A DNA stretch of 64,000 bases from Solea solea (taxonomy: Eukaryota > Chordata > Actinopteri > Pleuronectiformes > Soleidae), in contig NC_081139.1 of the NCBI RefSeq assembly GCF_958295425.1, positions 25,092,888 to 25,156,887 of the forward strand. Reading direction: 5' to 3'. Position 1 is the first letter of the stretch. Each line of letters opens with the position of its first letter. A program made the translations under genes and the position numbers. The notes beneath the pieces were generated by a model. It saw only the letters and a program-made list of their open reading frames with translations. It was not told where the DNA came from and made no database searches. Shown here piece after piece: positions 23,901-34,770 of the stretch.

Positions 23901-26900
23901 AACAAAGTCATCCCTCGCTGCCAGGCTCTTTGTAACACCTTCCGTCTATGAATTGGAAAAAAACCAAACATTTTTATTGTTATCTATAAAGGCTGTTTGT
24001 TTTAAGATCATGTAACTGCACACACTAAGTTCAAGTGAAACACTATGAACTAAATGCATGTGCTAAGTTGAAGCAAGATATAAAAGACACGACATTTGAC
24101 TTACACATATACAACAGTTGTAGAGAACGCTAAGGCAGTCCTTGACCAAGTCATCATTCACTGTTGAAACAGAATACAAAACTGTAGTTTAAACTCAAGT
24201 CAATGATCATGTGAACACATTTTAAAATCTTGATGAGAGCAGACGGTGAGAATGTGACTCCTACTTACTTTTGGGTTTTTTCTTCTGCATAGTTAGTGTG
24301 GGTCTCATCAAGATTTCCACAAGCAGCTTCAAGAAAAACAGTTAAATGAGCATTCAATCCTGTTTTACTTTTATAGTGTCCATTAGTTCACATGACAGAT
24401 AATCCTTAAATTTCATTGAAATTTGAAAAGTTTCAAGAAATGTGACACTTACATCGACTCCACCAAAAAGGTCAAAGGTGTGTGTGTTGGGAAAGGTGGA
24501 TTCCTGAGCGGTCTTCCTGTCCTCTGTGACAAAGGACATGGCCTCCATGGAGAGCTGAGATGATAATACCTGACAAATTGTTCACAGGTCATTGACATTA
24601 CCCAGGCACATTCACAATTGCCTATTGGTGGGTGAATTTGTGCTTCATGTCTACCTTAAGAAAGCTGTGGGCGTGGGAGAGGTCACTGTTGGGATGGCTG
24701 CTCTCATAGAGCTTCTGCAGCAGAGTAGGGATGCCATTCCACTTGGCCCGTTTATCTCTCTCCAGGAGCAAACCTCCTGGCAACTGCAAATCACAAGATC
24801 AGAGGCAAACTTGAACAGTGTCAGAAAGAAGTGGCTGCAGTTTTGAGATATTTAAAGAAAACACAGGTAAAAGTGTTTGATCAAATGTGAATATTTATCA
24901 CATTCCACATAGGGCTGGATAAAATGGATAAAAACACATTTTATATTGATATACATCATATTATTCAAATTAATAGTTCTGTCAAGCTTAAAAGTAAGGC
25001 TGGGCTATATGGCTTATAAATAATATCTCAATATAGTCTTAGTCTATGTCTAGATATATGAGATACATCAGAATATAAAGCCGAACACAGGTTGTTTCTA
25101 TGAAAAGTTTTCTTTTGTAATGTTTGTGCTCAAAGAAGGACAATAAAATATCTACATTTACATTATACAATACAGTTATTACCTTTTTAATTCAGATAAT
25201 AATAATGCTTTATTTCTTGAGCTCTTTAAGGGAGGATATTAACATTGGTTAGAAACAATGAAATTGCCTATAAATATGGTTACATTTTACTTTAACACAA
25301 ATGATTAGGCTTAAAATTAAAGTATTATTAAGTGGCTTTTGTAAACGCAATTATGTTGATTACAAATTGGACAGTGTGAATTGAGTGCGAGAGTGGATGG
25401 TTGACCATGTGATGGACTGGCTGTCCCGTGTGTACCCCGCCTTTCGCCCAGTCTGCCGAGATTGGCACAGCTACCCCAGCCACCCTCATGTGTAGGATAA
25501 CGCGGTAGAAGATCAAATTATATTTCCAATAGGTCACTTCAAACCACTTTAATTCTGATTATTTGTGTTATAGCTGAATTTATTCGAAAGGCAATGTCTT
25601 TCTCTCTAACATGCAAATATCCCTCAATTAACATTAAAAAGCCAAAGTAATATACCAGGTATTATCTGAAAAGAAAGGTAATAACTGTATTTTAAACATG
25701 TATGACAGATCATAAACAGTATGTTATTTTACAGTGTATTTATAGTATTTACAGTGTACTGTCACTGTTCTTTGAGAAACACAACACCTTTCAACCTGTG
25801 TGCAGCTTTACAACATATCTCATATATCAGAATAAAGCCTAAACATATGGAAATATTGTGTTATATCAGGGGTAAGCACAGCTATTACATAAACACTCCT
25901 TAAATTGCTAAAGCATATTGCAGTAAGCATTCGTAAATAATGACTGCCAGACTTCATAGCTCTCATTGATGATGTGATGTTGTCAGTGAGTGGCACTGAT
26001 ACATAAAACATCTAAGCAACACAGACCACAGCCTAACAGACCAAAGACGACCTTTACACAATGAACCTACAACAATATATAAAGAGTTTCACGTTGAAAA
26101 TCACTAACGTAAATGACTCGACACTGGCACTTCTTGTGTAATCGTGTAGAAAGTGTAACATAAGCATAGCATAGGCTGCTGACGTTAACTAACATCACGC
26201 TGAAAGTGACCCAATAGTATCTTCAAAGCAACAAAAAGCATGTAAAATTATAAAACACAACGCGTTAACACTAACGTGTCCACACAGCTGTTGTGGCTTA
26301 TCCTTTTATGGACGATAGTTACGGTTGTGTCGTTCGTTACGTAATCACCGACGCTGTTCAGCTGCCTTAGCTAGCTAGCTGATGCTACCATGTTTGCTAA
26401 CATTAGCACACATTACTGCCACCCAGTAACACTGGCTGATTAAGTGCTTCTGTAACTGCACGGTTGACTCTCATGTAACACCAACTACCACACACTGCAC
26501 GTAACATCTCATTTAAAAGTCTGACTGTGTGACTTAGTTACCCTGGCCTGCACTACCAAGCTACCGCAGAGCTGACAACAAAAGACTACAGTCTTACGGC
26601 TGTTGTAGTGCTGTGCTGTCCTTATTTGTCTTGTCAGCGAACGACACGGTAACACAGAGGCCAGTGGCGTATATTTGAACAAAAACGTCCCATGTTGTTG
26701 TGGCTAACTGTTAATCGAAGGCTGACACGGACGACTACATTCCTAGTCCCATCCCAGGATAACGCCTTCGTTTTCAGCCAGAGTCCAAGCGCAAGTCCCT
26801 GGTGTCAGTGGATCAACGTTCGGCTGTGATTACTGAGATAACACGCATCGCTCCTCTTACCTGTGTGCCTCGACTGAAACCCTGGCCACTAATTTTACTG

Positions 26901-26986
26901 GCCGTGAACTTAGTGACAATATTGCTGTGACAACTTCTTCGTTTTGCTCCAGTACAAGGGGACTCGGACCCCACAAGCGTCGCCAT
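14462..26986 (-). CDS. trpc4ap: TRPC4-associated protein (TRUSS), CUL4-DDB1 ubiquitin-ligase substrate receptor
   Basis: Coding exons, 5' to 3' on the minus strand: 26986-26861, 24783-24655, 24569-24453, 24326-24269, 24160-24105, 23945-23817, 22759-22558, 22439-22254, 20631-20489, 20407-20276, 19479-19421, 19331-19146, 18999-18909, 18765-18625, 18527-18416, 18019-17907, 16785-16579, 14599-14462. All are GT-AG and total 2,325 nt, or 774 aa (human about 797). Diagnostic stretches are TFDLFGGVD, DDKHTLLAKNAQQK, PQSMKIVHEIMYKVEVLYVL, SLVCDGKKGLLTRLL and CLLNNFHNLLRFWQ. The start MATLVGSESP is chosen for its match to the short human N-terminus; an in-frame upstream ATG at 27055 is less likely. In mammals the protein scaffolds TNFR1 and TRPC4 signalling and recruits substrates such as MYC to a CUL4-DDB1 E3 ligase. 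The rest of the chain looks helical and ARM-like. There is no truncation or frameshift. Confidence 0.96.
14838..14899 (+). repeat. (TG)n microsatellite in trpc4ap last intron
   Basis: About 30 TG units, pure. Long artefactual Cys-Val and Thr-His ORFs arise here on both strands. Confidence 0.97.
15420..15545 (-). mobile_element. LINE/SINE 3'-tail fragment, antisense
   Basis: The reverse complement resembles the tail shared with copies at 16245-16370, 23466-23760 and 33050-33310: a stretch reading as gene-free boilerplate with 'GCACTGTTGCCTCACAGCA' on the plus strand. This family is very common in teleosts and is likely an L2-type tail. Confidence 0.6.
15579..15805. repeat. Local duplicated segment, copy 2
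   Basis: The second copy of the 12053-12285 sequence, same orientation, in the last intron of trpc4ap. It is flanked on the left by a LINE/SINE tail and on the right by an AT-rich MITE-like repeat, so it may have arrived with repeat-mediated rearrangement. Confidence 0.85.
15845..16195. mobile_element. MITE-like repeat with ATCGATTAATCG ends
   Basis: The block starts with GAGCTGAAACAATTCATCGA and ends with a near inverted version (ATTAATCGAGAAAATAATTG...). A diverged relative lies at 18183-18362, sharing GACATTTGAGAACATCATCA. The terminal inverted repeats suggest a non-autonomous DNA transposon common in fish; the superfamily is not assigned. Confidence 0.6.
16245..16370 (+). mobile_element. 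LINE/SINE 3'-tail fragment
   Basis: Contains the family's typical header text (ATGCTAACTCCACACAGAAA) and the end around CCACTCCACCGTGTGAC. It is the same family as 23466-23760, in sense orientation. Confidence 0.6.
18183..18362. mobile_element. Second, diverged copy of the MITE-like repeat
   Basis: Shares TTTCTTAAATGTGA and GACATTTGAGAACATCATCA with the element at 15845-16195 in the same order, but lacks its 5' half. It lies in a trpc4ap intron. Confidence 0.55.
21160..21770 (+). mobile_element. Penelope-like retroelement fragment with YVDD reverse transcriptase
   Basis: Bases 21197-21475 encode a piece of reverse transcriptase containing GCAIGLPLSSIVANLYMEEV and the catalytic box HWFRYVDDTWVKI. 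This is the pattern of Penelope/Neptune-type elements of fish. The frame breaks soon after, near the (CCACAC) stretch at about 21420, and only a short non-coding tail with a tRNA-like antisense B-box region (about 21640-21760) follows. The copy is inserted antisense in the trpc4ap intron 20632-22253 and is dead. Confidence 0.82.
21830..22100. mobile_element. Interspersed repeat fragment ('guarded cassette' of GAGTCGAGCC type)
   Basis: Contains AAGTACCAGGTACCATC and CTGAGTCGAGCCATGCCTGG followed by GTGGAAAAGCACCATA. A related GC-rich segment ending GTGGAAAAGGGCCGTTAG lies at 52930-53032. This resembles a widespread fish DNA-transposon remnant, unnamed here. Confidence 0.4.
23466..23760 (+). 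mobile_element. L2-like LINE/SINE 3' tail
   Basis: Reads CCATCCATCTTCTACCACTT, then TCGCCAGTCCATCACAGGGA, CCATTCACTCTCACACCTAC and the GGGAGGAAACCAGAGAAACC motif, as in the very common teleost LINE/SINE tail. The same family occurs at 33050-33310. It lies in trpc4ap intron 22760-23816. Confidence 0.75.
24784..26860 (-). other. First intron of trpc4ap
   Basis: 2.1 kb between the start-codon exon and the second coding exon. It is AT-rich at 24880-26100, with an antisense copy of the LINE/SINE tail at about 25361-25515. From about 26280 toward the first exon the base composition becomes richer in CpG, as expected close to a promoter. No other gene was seen. Confidence 0.6.
25361..25515 (-). mobile_element. 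LINE/SINE tail fragment, antisense
   Basis: The plus strand reads ATTGAGTGCGAGAGTGGATG, GATGGACTGGCTGTCCCGTG and later GGATAACGCGGTAGAAGATC, the reverse complement of the 23466-23760 family core. Confidence 0.7.
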
Positions 26987-28746
26987 TATTTCTTCTTCCT
27001 GAACTGAGTTGCTCGAGCAGGAAGTGAAAAGGCTTTGATGAAGTGTTGGAGGCAATTATGCGACACCTGCTGGCAGAGGCTGATACTGCAACCACCAAAT
27101 CCATCCACTGTTAAAGGTCCACGGTTTGGATGATTATTAGCAGAAATGTAATAAAATAAAATATACTCCTCCACCCATAAGCATGTTTAAACAAGTGTAC
27201 ATTTTCTTTAGGATAAAAATAAGTTGGTATGTGTAGCCTTAGTTTAACTTATTTTAGTTTTTGCACAATTTACATACAGTATATGCGAACATAAAACGAT
27301 ACAATTACAGGGCAGGGAGACAAAAAAAAAACCACAAGCCTCCACCTATAAAACAAATGTCCTTGTGTCTTCTCCTTGTCTAGGGGTTGCCCCAGCGAAT
27401 AAACTGTGTATTTGATTTGGTGGAGAATTGTTTTTACACAGATGCCCTTCATGACATAACCTGGGACTGGCACTAGAACAATAATACAAATAATACAAAA
27501 TGGTGGCAAAGTAATAAAGTTTAAGAAAATAAATTATACAAATATAGAGCTGAAAGTAATAACAAAAAAAAGCTCAAAAAGTGCTATTTGTTTTGCAATA
27601 TCCTGTATAAAAGAATGACATGCTTATATTATAATAAACGAGAAAAAAAGAAAGCATTTTAAACAGTATGCTTCACAATGAGTAATACAGACATGCACAG
27701 GAATAGCAAGCAGTTAAAAAACACTGCACACAAATGCTTTAAAAAAAAAAAAAACCATCTCACCTAACATGTAACAGAGGAACAACAAGTGAGGATGGAG
27801 CTCAAGGTTTTCCAGAGGCTGCCATCTTGAGCTGCAATGTTTCTACAGCTGCTTTTCACAAATAAAGAATGACATCCTCCCTGGTCTGTGAAGGCCACTG
27901 TGAGTTACTGCCTGCAGTCTCACAGTTAGATGTTACTACATCTACATTTTCACACTTGACCTTTCATGTCACATCTTTGTCATTATCATACACATACACA
28001 TACATACACTAGCGGGAAACTGATTCATCAGCTGATTATTACTTGCATGCATTTTTATTCTCAGAAACTTGATAGATGCAGCAGTTTAGTTGACTTTTAG
28101 TTTAATTTATTTGTTTATTTTTTCTAATTAAAATATATAGGAAGCAGACCAGGAGGGACAGGGTTAGAGAAATGAGCACATATGAGGGACAGTTTGGAGA
28201 TAAAGTAGAGTCAACGTTGAAGAATGTTGAGGATGGAGCTGCAGAAGAGAAGACAGAAGAGGACACAAGGGAGAGGACAAGATGGAAGAAGATTATCCAC
28301 TGTGGTGACCCCTAAAGGGAGAGGCCCAAAGGAGAAGAAGAAGAAGAAGTGCTCTGTAATGCAGCCACAAAGACAAACCACAACTGTTGGTCATTGAAAG
28401 TTTAAATTGAGTAATTTAAGTGTTTACATTTTATCAGAACTATTGGATCCCAAAGACACACCCAATAGTACAAAGATGTCACCGTGCACATTCAAGCGGC
28501 ACTTGTTAATAATCACATGTGACCACAGTTTCAGCTCACTCTGACTCCGTGTGCCTCATTAGACACAAAACACCCACAGCTGCAGGCTTGTGTTGTAGTG
28601 TCTCAATCGTCCTCCCACCACAGTATGGTGTGTGATGACGAGTACATGTGACCTCCGGGACTGACGTCCCCAAACTGCAGATGAGACTGCTCAGTCTGTG
28701 TGTGTGTGTGACACTTGACTTTCTCAGCCTGATCCACGGTTTTTCC
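26987..28746. other. Interval between trpc4ap start and sla2 stop
   Basis: 1.76 kb that should hold the trpc4ap promoter and 5'UTR (near 26987-27170) and the sla2 3'UTR (next to 28747). A minus-strand AATAAA (plus-strand TTTATT, 28054-28059) could end the sla2 transcript. A LINE-derived fragment lies at 28136-28345. No further gene was seen. Confidence 0.55.
28136..28345 (+). mobile_element. LINE 3'-end fragment, copy 1
   Basis: Contains AGACCAGGAGGGACAGGGTT, GAAGAATGTTGAGGATGGAG, GATTATCCACTGTGGTGACC and a run of GAAGAA. It ends like the C-terminal reverse-transcriptase ORF and tail of a common fish LINE (RTE-like, class uncertain). Related copies are at 31165-31447 (plus) and 36069-36257 (minus). 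Confidence 0.65.
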
Positions 28747-29852
28747 TCACGTGTCCCAGCTGTGACCGCTGCTCTCCGTCATCTGCAGGTAAGAGCTGAT
28801 GGCCTCCCTCAGCCCCTCGCTCACCAGGGAGTTGTCTGACTCTGTCCTCTTCCTCCTGAAGATCATTGACCTGGAGGACACAGGTGAGGGTTTGAGTGTG
28901 ATGACTGTGGTGGTGATAAGACAGCAGAGCTTCATTTTCATTTTCTTTTTCACAAACATTGATGACATTTCTGTTTTTTACATTTCATTAAATAATGACC
29001 ATCTATTAGATATGAAAGTCTCCTGCTCTACATATACATTGTTACAGACAGACAGATATTTTCTGACATGAGTTATGACAAATTTTCTGGAGTTCATGTC
29101 AGGAAACAATAGTGGACGATGAACACAGCTGCAGAGACTGTCTGCCTCAGACAGAGTGACAGTAGCATTTGAAATCCAGAAATTCCACTCGGGAGCTGAA
29201 ATTCTCAGAGAATTTCCAGAAAAGTTCTGAGCAACTTTTGTGTTCTCATACAGCTCCTCTACATGATTTCAGCATTCGGCCCACAAGAAAATCTTTCAAG
29301 TTACCTTGCCCGTAAAAGAATTAGACAAATTAAATGTGGACTTTGAAAACACAGAGGGGGGTTATAAGGGGGCTCAGCCCCTCATTTGCATTTTGCTCCC
29401 TCTCTTTTAGCTTTATACGTCGAGTAAAAATGAAGTCTAGCCAATTATTGGCTAAGATATATGTGACTAAAGGCCTGTATGGAATACAGCAGAGGAAATT
29501 GAATGAATTGTAGCCCTTGTGAAGCTATTCCATGGGTAAATAATGTATTTTATTGTATTAGAAAATCCATTGTATTCACTAATATCTTAACATGACACAT
29601 CTTTATCTGAGTTCTGTGTTTATTTAAAATATAGCTAGCTTTGTTCTGAATTTCATGTTATTTGACCTTGTCCGGCCTTTAACGTGGTCACAGATTTTTA
29701 ATTTTGGCCGTCTCTGTCATTGACTGATTTAGCCGAATCGACAGCTTTGTGATACAGAATAAATACACATCTATTTATCATTGCAGCTCACTTGCAGTGC
29801 TCCAATCCAAGTAACACAGTGACATCTTGTGGTCGTAATTATTCAAAGCAAA

Positions 29853-29908
<56 letters not shown>

Positions 29909-30404
29909 TCCTGACCTGCTGATGTCCTTCCAGTTGACGGTCGGCCTCCTGATAGCCACAGGTACAGGTCTGGCCTCTCTGTTACTCAAACCCTGGATGA
30001 AACAAGGCTCTCTCAGTCGACAGGGTAACCCATCTGCAGACTCTGTGAAAGGAGAACGGAAACATTCTCACTCTTGTATCGTGGAAGGATTGGTGTGAGG
30101 AAGCAGCTCAGTACCAACCTGTATAGTGTTCCACCAGGTGATGCAGGGAGGGGAAGGTGAGAACTGGAGAGATGTAGAACCAGCCATTTTGGAGCTGAGA
30201 GATGCGGAAGTGCTTCACGTTATCTAAATATGAGGCGCTGGTTCTCCTCAAGATGGACAGTGTGTAACAATCTTAGACAGAAATAACACTGGGATTTAGT
30301 TATGAGCTCCTGTAAGACATTCAAGTAAATGAACATCATTTCAATGAAGACAACCCTTTAGAAACCACAAACACACCCACTCATGTTTTAGTGACTGAGA
30401 ACTA

Positions 30405-30468
<64 letters not shown>

Positions 30469-31535
30469 CAGAAGTTCTAACCTTGGTTTGTCTCTGACTC
30501 TCGGATCATGAAGGCTCCGCTCTGGTTGTTGGGCTGCAGGAGCAGCTCCACTGCTTTGTACCTGCTGATGCCTGTGAACTTCCACCTGAGAAGAAACAAG
30601 ACACACGAGCCGTTAACAGACAAAAAAAGACAAAGCGTTATCACGGTGATACTGTTTCCTGTTTGTTAGATTGGAAAATCCTCTATGAGGACATCCCCCC
30701 ACTGGAGGAGTGCTGAAACTACAGGAAGCAGAGGCTGATGGAGAGAACATCATCAAGTTCACCTACACGGAGACTCCTCCCCCACACACACACACAGTGA
30801 CTCTCACCTGTGTGTCACCATGGCAGTGTAGTTGGTGGGAATGTAACTGTCGCGGCCTGTAGTCGTCGACCTCACCATCACAAAATCACCGTCACTGTTG
30901 GAGAACAAAACACGTTCATGACTAATCGTGTCCGTACGAGTAAAGACGAGGGTGAAGGTGAAGCACAAGGAGCTACATCACATACTCTGACAAGACGGTG
31001 AGACGTTCCCCCATGCACATGGTCACTTCTGTGTGACCAAAGGAAGGGTAGTCACAGAGGGACACAACAGCAGTTTCCTGGAGCTCTGTGGAAGGAGACG
31101 AGGAGACGATTGAGTGCATTGTTCTAATTTTTATTTGCTGATGTCTTAGGAATCGATCGTTAGCAGCAAATGTGAAAGGGAGAGTCTACAAGACAGTGTA
31201 GTGAGACCTGCAGGGATGTATGGCTTAGAGACAGACAGGGACCAGGATGGACAGGATTCGAGATGAGCACGTTTGAGAGACAGCACAGTTTGAATGCAGA
31301 GGAGGGATAGAGATTATACTGGACAGAAGAAAAGAGGAAGACTACAGAGAAGGTTCATGGATGTTGTGAACGAGGACATGAGGACAGATGGTTCTACAGA
31401 AGAGAGGACAAAAGGGATCGAGCAAGATGGACGCAGATGATCCGCTGTGGGAGAAGAAATCTTACCTGGTGCAGGTTCAGGTGGATTATCAAGGCTCGAC
31501 AGGTTGGTGTAACACTTGATGGGGCAGGTGCCCAT
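28747..31535 (-). CDS. sla2: Src-like adaptor 2 (SLAP-2-like), SH3-SH2 adaptor
   Basis: Coding exons, 5' to 3': 31535-31466, 31085-30986, 30894-30808, 30585-30482, 30271-30119, 30042-29916, 28870-28747; 765 nt, 254 aa (human SLA2 261, SLA 276). The start MGTCPIKC fits N-myristoylation (Gly2) with nearby cysteines for palmitoylation and has a strong Kozak context (AACATGG). SH3 is about residues 25-85 ([22 protein letters not shown]). SH2 is about 86-180, with [16 protein letters not shown], the phosphotyrosine-binding motif FMIRES (Arg114) and [15 protein letters not shown]. The C-terminal tail ends [16 protein letters not shown], typical of SLAP proteins. There is no kinase domain. In mammals these adaptors bind CBL and down-regulate antigen-receptor signalling in lymphocytes. 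ndrg3 next door favours SLA2 over SLA, although SLA also lies near NDRG1 in mammals. Confidence 0.93.
29866..29905 (+). repeat. (GA)n microsatellite beside sla2 exon
   Basis: About 20 GA units preceded by a short TG repeat. It ends about 10 bp from the donor of the exon 29916-30042, so on the transcript a CU tract immediately follows the splice site. Confidence 0.9.
30404..30468 (+). repeat. (GAAA)n microsatellite
   Basis: About 16 tetranucleotide units in the sla2 intron 30272-30481. It lies about 13 bp downstream (in transcript sense) of the donor of exon 30585-30482. Confidence 0.95.
31165..31447 (+). mobile_element. LINE 3'-end fragment, copy 2
   Basis: Broken reverse-transcriptase C-terminal coding sequence: it includes text equivalent to VYKTV, RMD(K)IR and FMDVV..EDMRT with several frame breaks, ending ATGATCCGCTGTGGGAGAAG. 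It lies in sla2 intron 31086-31465. Confidence 0.65.
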
Positions 31536-32132
31536 GTTCTGTGGCGTCTTGATTTGAAATGGCTCCTCTGGCTGAAAACAGGAAAACCAAATCTAACTAT
31601 AAAGCTTTTTGAAACACGTTCACGTCAGTGAAACAGCTCACAAGCGCTGCACACTGAGGTGATACAGGAAAGAGCTTCACCACAACAGAAGGCAGCGCTG
31701 ATATCCTCTGTTCACTTTCCTCTGCTTATGTTAAGTCTGACACTAATGACAGCGGAAACAAGTACATGTCATTTAAAACAAAAATCAGCCGTACAGTACA
31801 ATATACAAGTGGTATTTTTGAACATTAATGGATGTGTGAACATCATCATGTTTGAAGATTTCGAGGATTAGCACACAAAAGGTATAGAATCAATTATTTG
31901 TAATGTGGCCCACTACGGGAAGACAAGATGTCATGACACATGACATGATACAGTAAAGCCACACCTGCACTAAGTGAAGAAGAATATTAAATGTGCACAA
32001 AAGATTAACCTGTAATTCATAATGATGTGTGATAATGACGTAAACCATGACTTTCAGGGCAAAATGTGTGTCTCCATCACAATATGTTACATTAGGCTCA
32101 ATAAGAATGTACATTATTAATAACACACTCAC

Positions 32133-32271
32133 CTCCTTCACTCTCTGAATGAAAACTTCACTCAGTCTTCTCACGGCAGCTCGTAATTCCTGCACAGACG
32201 AGGCGTCTTTGAGAAGGCTCTTCCTTGTGTGTGCGTTCTTTATGGTCTGTATGTCACTGAGAGGCAGCTTC
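32133..32271 (-). other. sla2: Candidate 5' exon of sla2 (non-coding or in-frame extension)
   Basis: A good donor (GAG|gtgagtg) closes at 32133. The region upstream is open in a frame that joins directly, without a stop, to the 31571-31466 exon and its MGTCPIKC start. A possible acceptor (cgtcacag) sits at 32272, or the exon may continue to an ATG at 32294. The product length and myristoylation start argue that translation begins at 31535 and this is 5'UTR. Confidence 0.4.
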
Positions 32272-32896
32272 CTGTGACGATTTCTATGACACATACATCA
32301 TGTTTATGTTACAGTGAGCCGTAGATCTGCGTAAACACCTCCACTGACGTGAGCGTGCGCCTTATTACAGGCGGTGGTTTGAACTATTGATGTCACTTCA
32401 TACTGGGTTTGTGTTGAAGGGATGACACTTGAGTTTTAGAGCTGAATGTTGCTGATGGGAAAGTGTGAGCACATTTCCAGGCCAGCTCAGTGCTCTCATT
32501 CCATCCATCAGATAAGAGGCGGAGCTGTGCAGAAGATGAGCAGTGAGGCTGATTTATCACCCAGCATCACGCTGCCCCTCCACTCTGCAGAGACAGCGTA
32601 AACACAGTGTTTGTAATGCTTACGAGGCTTTGATGAGGCCACAGAATGACTTAATGAGATGTACTGTGTTTATGTAAGAGAGAAAAAGCAGGATGGAAAC
32701 ACTAAACTCCTCTTTATCTCAGCAGGTCACATTTGTGCTGAATCACTGAAGCAGAAATGAAGAAAGAAGGAAATAAACAATTTATCAGGAACTCAATCAT
32801 TTCATGTCTTTGTTGGTTTGTGTCGCACATTCAGGCTTTTATAGTCAAATGTTCTGCTTCAAATTTGATGATATACATAGCACATTAACACACACT

Positions 32897-32989
32897 AATT
32901 AAATTAAATTAAATTAAATTAAATTAAATTAAATTAAATTAAATTAAATTAAATTAAATTAAATTAAATTAAATTAAATTAAATTAAAT
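32897..32989 (+). repeat. (AAATT)n pentanucleotide repeat
   Basis: About 18 near-perfect AAATT units, 93 bp. Confidence 0.97.
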
Positions 32990-33049
32990 CAATTTGAAAC
33001 ACAGCATTAAGCTAGTTAATGCACTAATGTGATACATAAATCATAAAAA

Positions 33050-33310
33050 TTACTTCCATCCATCCATTTTCTACCAGTGTATCCTCCACAGGAGTGTCAC
33101 AGGGGACAGATCCTGGACAGTTCAGCAGTCCATCACAGGGACACATAGAGAGACAAACAACCATTCACTCTCACACCTATGGTCAATTTAGAGGGACCAA
33201 TTTACCTAATCCCCATAATGCATGTGTTTGGACTGTGGCAGGAAACCAGAATCTGGGTCTTCTTGCTGCAAAGGAAAGAGTGCTAACCACTACGCCAACC
33301 ATGTGGCCCT
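33050..33310 (+). mobile_element. L2-like LINE/SINE 3' tail, second full copy
   Basis: Shares CAGTCCATCACAGGGACACA and CCATTCACTCTCACACCTAT with 23466-23760 in the same order. It ends CTAACCACTACGCCAACCAT, a typical end for this family. Confidence 0.75.
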
Positions 33311-33852
33311 AAAAATAACTTGGTTATCTAAAAGTTCTGATCTAGTGTATGCTCACATGTTTATGTTTATCTTATTTTAAATCTATACCACAGTAAAAGT
33401 ACGAGAGTGGCTCAGTTGTAGAGCAGTGGTTCTCTATTATTTCCTGTCATGCCCAAAGTGAAGTGTACAGCAGCTTTGAGACGTCATCAAGACTAGAAAA
33501 CAGTTCTATAAATACAAACCATGTCAATATTAAACGTGGCTGCACTGCAAAGCTGTTGAAGAGCCTCATAGTGCACACTCAGGAAGTTCAATGATTTGTA
33601 CATTTCCTTCTGTTCCGTCTATCTTTTCAGTTTTACATCAATCTCTGATTCTCATTTGAACAACAGCTGTTGCCAGGACGCTAAATATAGACCATGTTAT
33701 GTGTGGATGGAAACAAACGCACCGCAGTCACCTCACTGTTTTTCCACTGAGCGAAGACGACTGAGTACAACTCTCTTTCATCCTAAAGGCTGCACTGCTG
33801 CGGACGTGCGCCAATAAACGAGCACAGCAGACGTGTTTTTCGTGTTATAGCT

Positions 33853-33858
33853 TTTATT
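33853..33858 (-). terminator. ndrg3: Probable polyadenylation signal of ndrg3
   Basis: Plus-strand TTTATT gives AATAAA on the minus strand, about 965 bp after the ndrg3 stop. The implied 3'UTR is about 1 kb. Confidence 0.5.
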
Positions 33859-34181
33859 CAGTCGTAATAGAAATGAGTGGAATCGGCAGACAGTGAGACG
33901 CACCACTGAGCCTCCTCTCAGTGAAGGAACTCAAAAGTGTTCAAAGTTGTTAAAACACTACACAATCATCGACTCAACTCAACACAAATCAGCGAGAAAA
34001 AAGCTGCTACATACACACACATCATGTTCCTCGTGCTTTTAGTTACTTTGGTCATCGATGCACAGGTTACTTCAACATCACGTGCTCAAGCATCATTTGA
34101 AATATAGGCTGTGATCCTGTAGAGGGTTTTTACTGATAATTCCTCTCTAGGGGTTTGACTTGATATGACACAATCCTCACA

Positions 34182-34345
34182 TTTATCCGGGCTTGGGTCC
34201 AACACTACGAGAACACTGGATGTGCCTCCGCCCTCTGCCTGGGGTCAATTTAGTTCAATTAACAATGAGCAGTGGGGGATTGGGTGCCTTGCTCAGGGGC
34301 AGCTCAGCCCTTGACCTGGCAGGGACTTGACTGGCAACCCCTCTA
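34182..34345 (+). mobile_element. SINE-like repeat in the ndrg3 3'UTR region
   Basis: Reads GGGCTTGGGTCCAACACTAC, GAGAACACTGGATGTG..., and ends in GACTGGCAACCCCTCTAG. The first part recurs at 46018-46110 (GGCTTGGGACCAGCACTAGG). If the ndrg3 3'UTR ends near 33850, the repeat is carried antisense in the mRNA. Confidence 0.6.
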
Positions 34346-34702
34346 GTTACAAAGATGAATTATTATCAGTACATTTTGAGATTTCACTACAGGAGAAATC
34401 AGTACCAACAGTTGTACTATATTATTATTGTTATTATTATTGGGGCAAAATAATTCTACAGCATGTGAAGACACAAATGAAGACAATGTGAAAAAAATAA
34501 TAAATACAGCAGGGTGATGTTGGACCGTTGGTTTATATATACAACACATCTGAATAAAGTTGTGGGTTTACGTAATAATGTGAATTAAACTGTGTATTCA
34601 ATAGATTTATTATTTTAACGATACGCATCTGTTAGTATATTTATTACATCTGCTTTTCTAATCACATAGTTCATTACAGATGCTCCTCCCACTGAACTGT
34701 AG

Positions 34703-34706
34703 AGGG

Positions 34707-34737
<31 letters not shown>

Positions 34738-34770
34738 TGAGAGAGGGAGAGGGAGGGAAGGAGGGGGGGA
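34703..34770 (+). repeat. Purine tract (GA-rich) just beyond the ndrg3 stop
   Basis: GA repeats grading into G-rich sequence, 50-120 bp downstream of the stop on the minus strand. The ndrg3 mRNA would carry a polypyrimidine tract here. Confidence 0.85.

Noticed and set aside
26813..27055. Upstream in-frame start for trpc4ap (27055)
   Set aside because: It would add 23 residues with no similarity to the family N-terminus; the ATG at 26986 matches the expected length better.
28747..31535. SLA instead of SLA2
   Set aside because: SLA lies near NDRG1 in mammals, so the paralogon is ambiguous, but the neighbour here is NDRG3 by its N-terminus and trpc4ap/myh7b are chromosome-20-type neighbours. 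A phylogeny would settle it.
32897..32989. Regular repeat resembling an array
   Set aside because: A simple AAATT pentanucleotide microsatellite without spacers; not CRISPR, and the DNA is eukaryotic.
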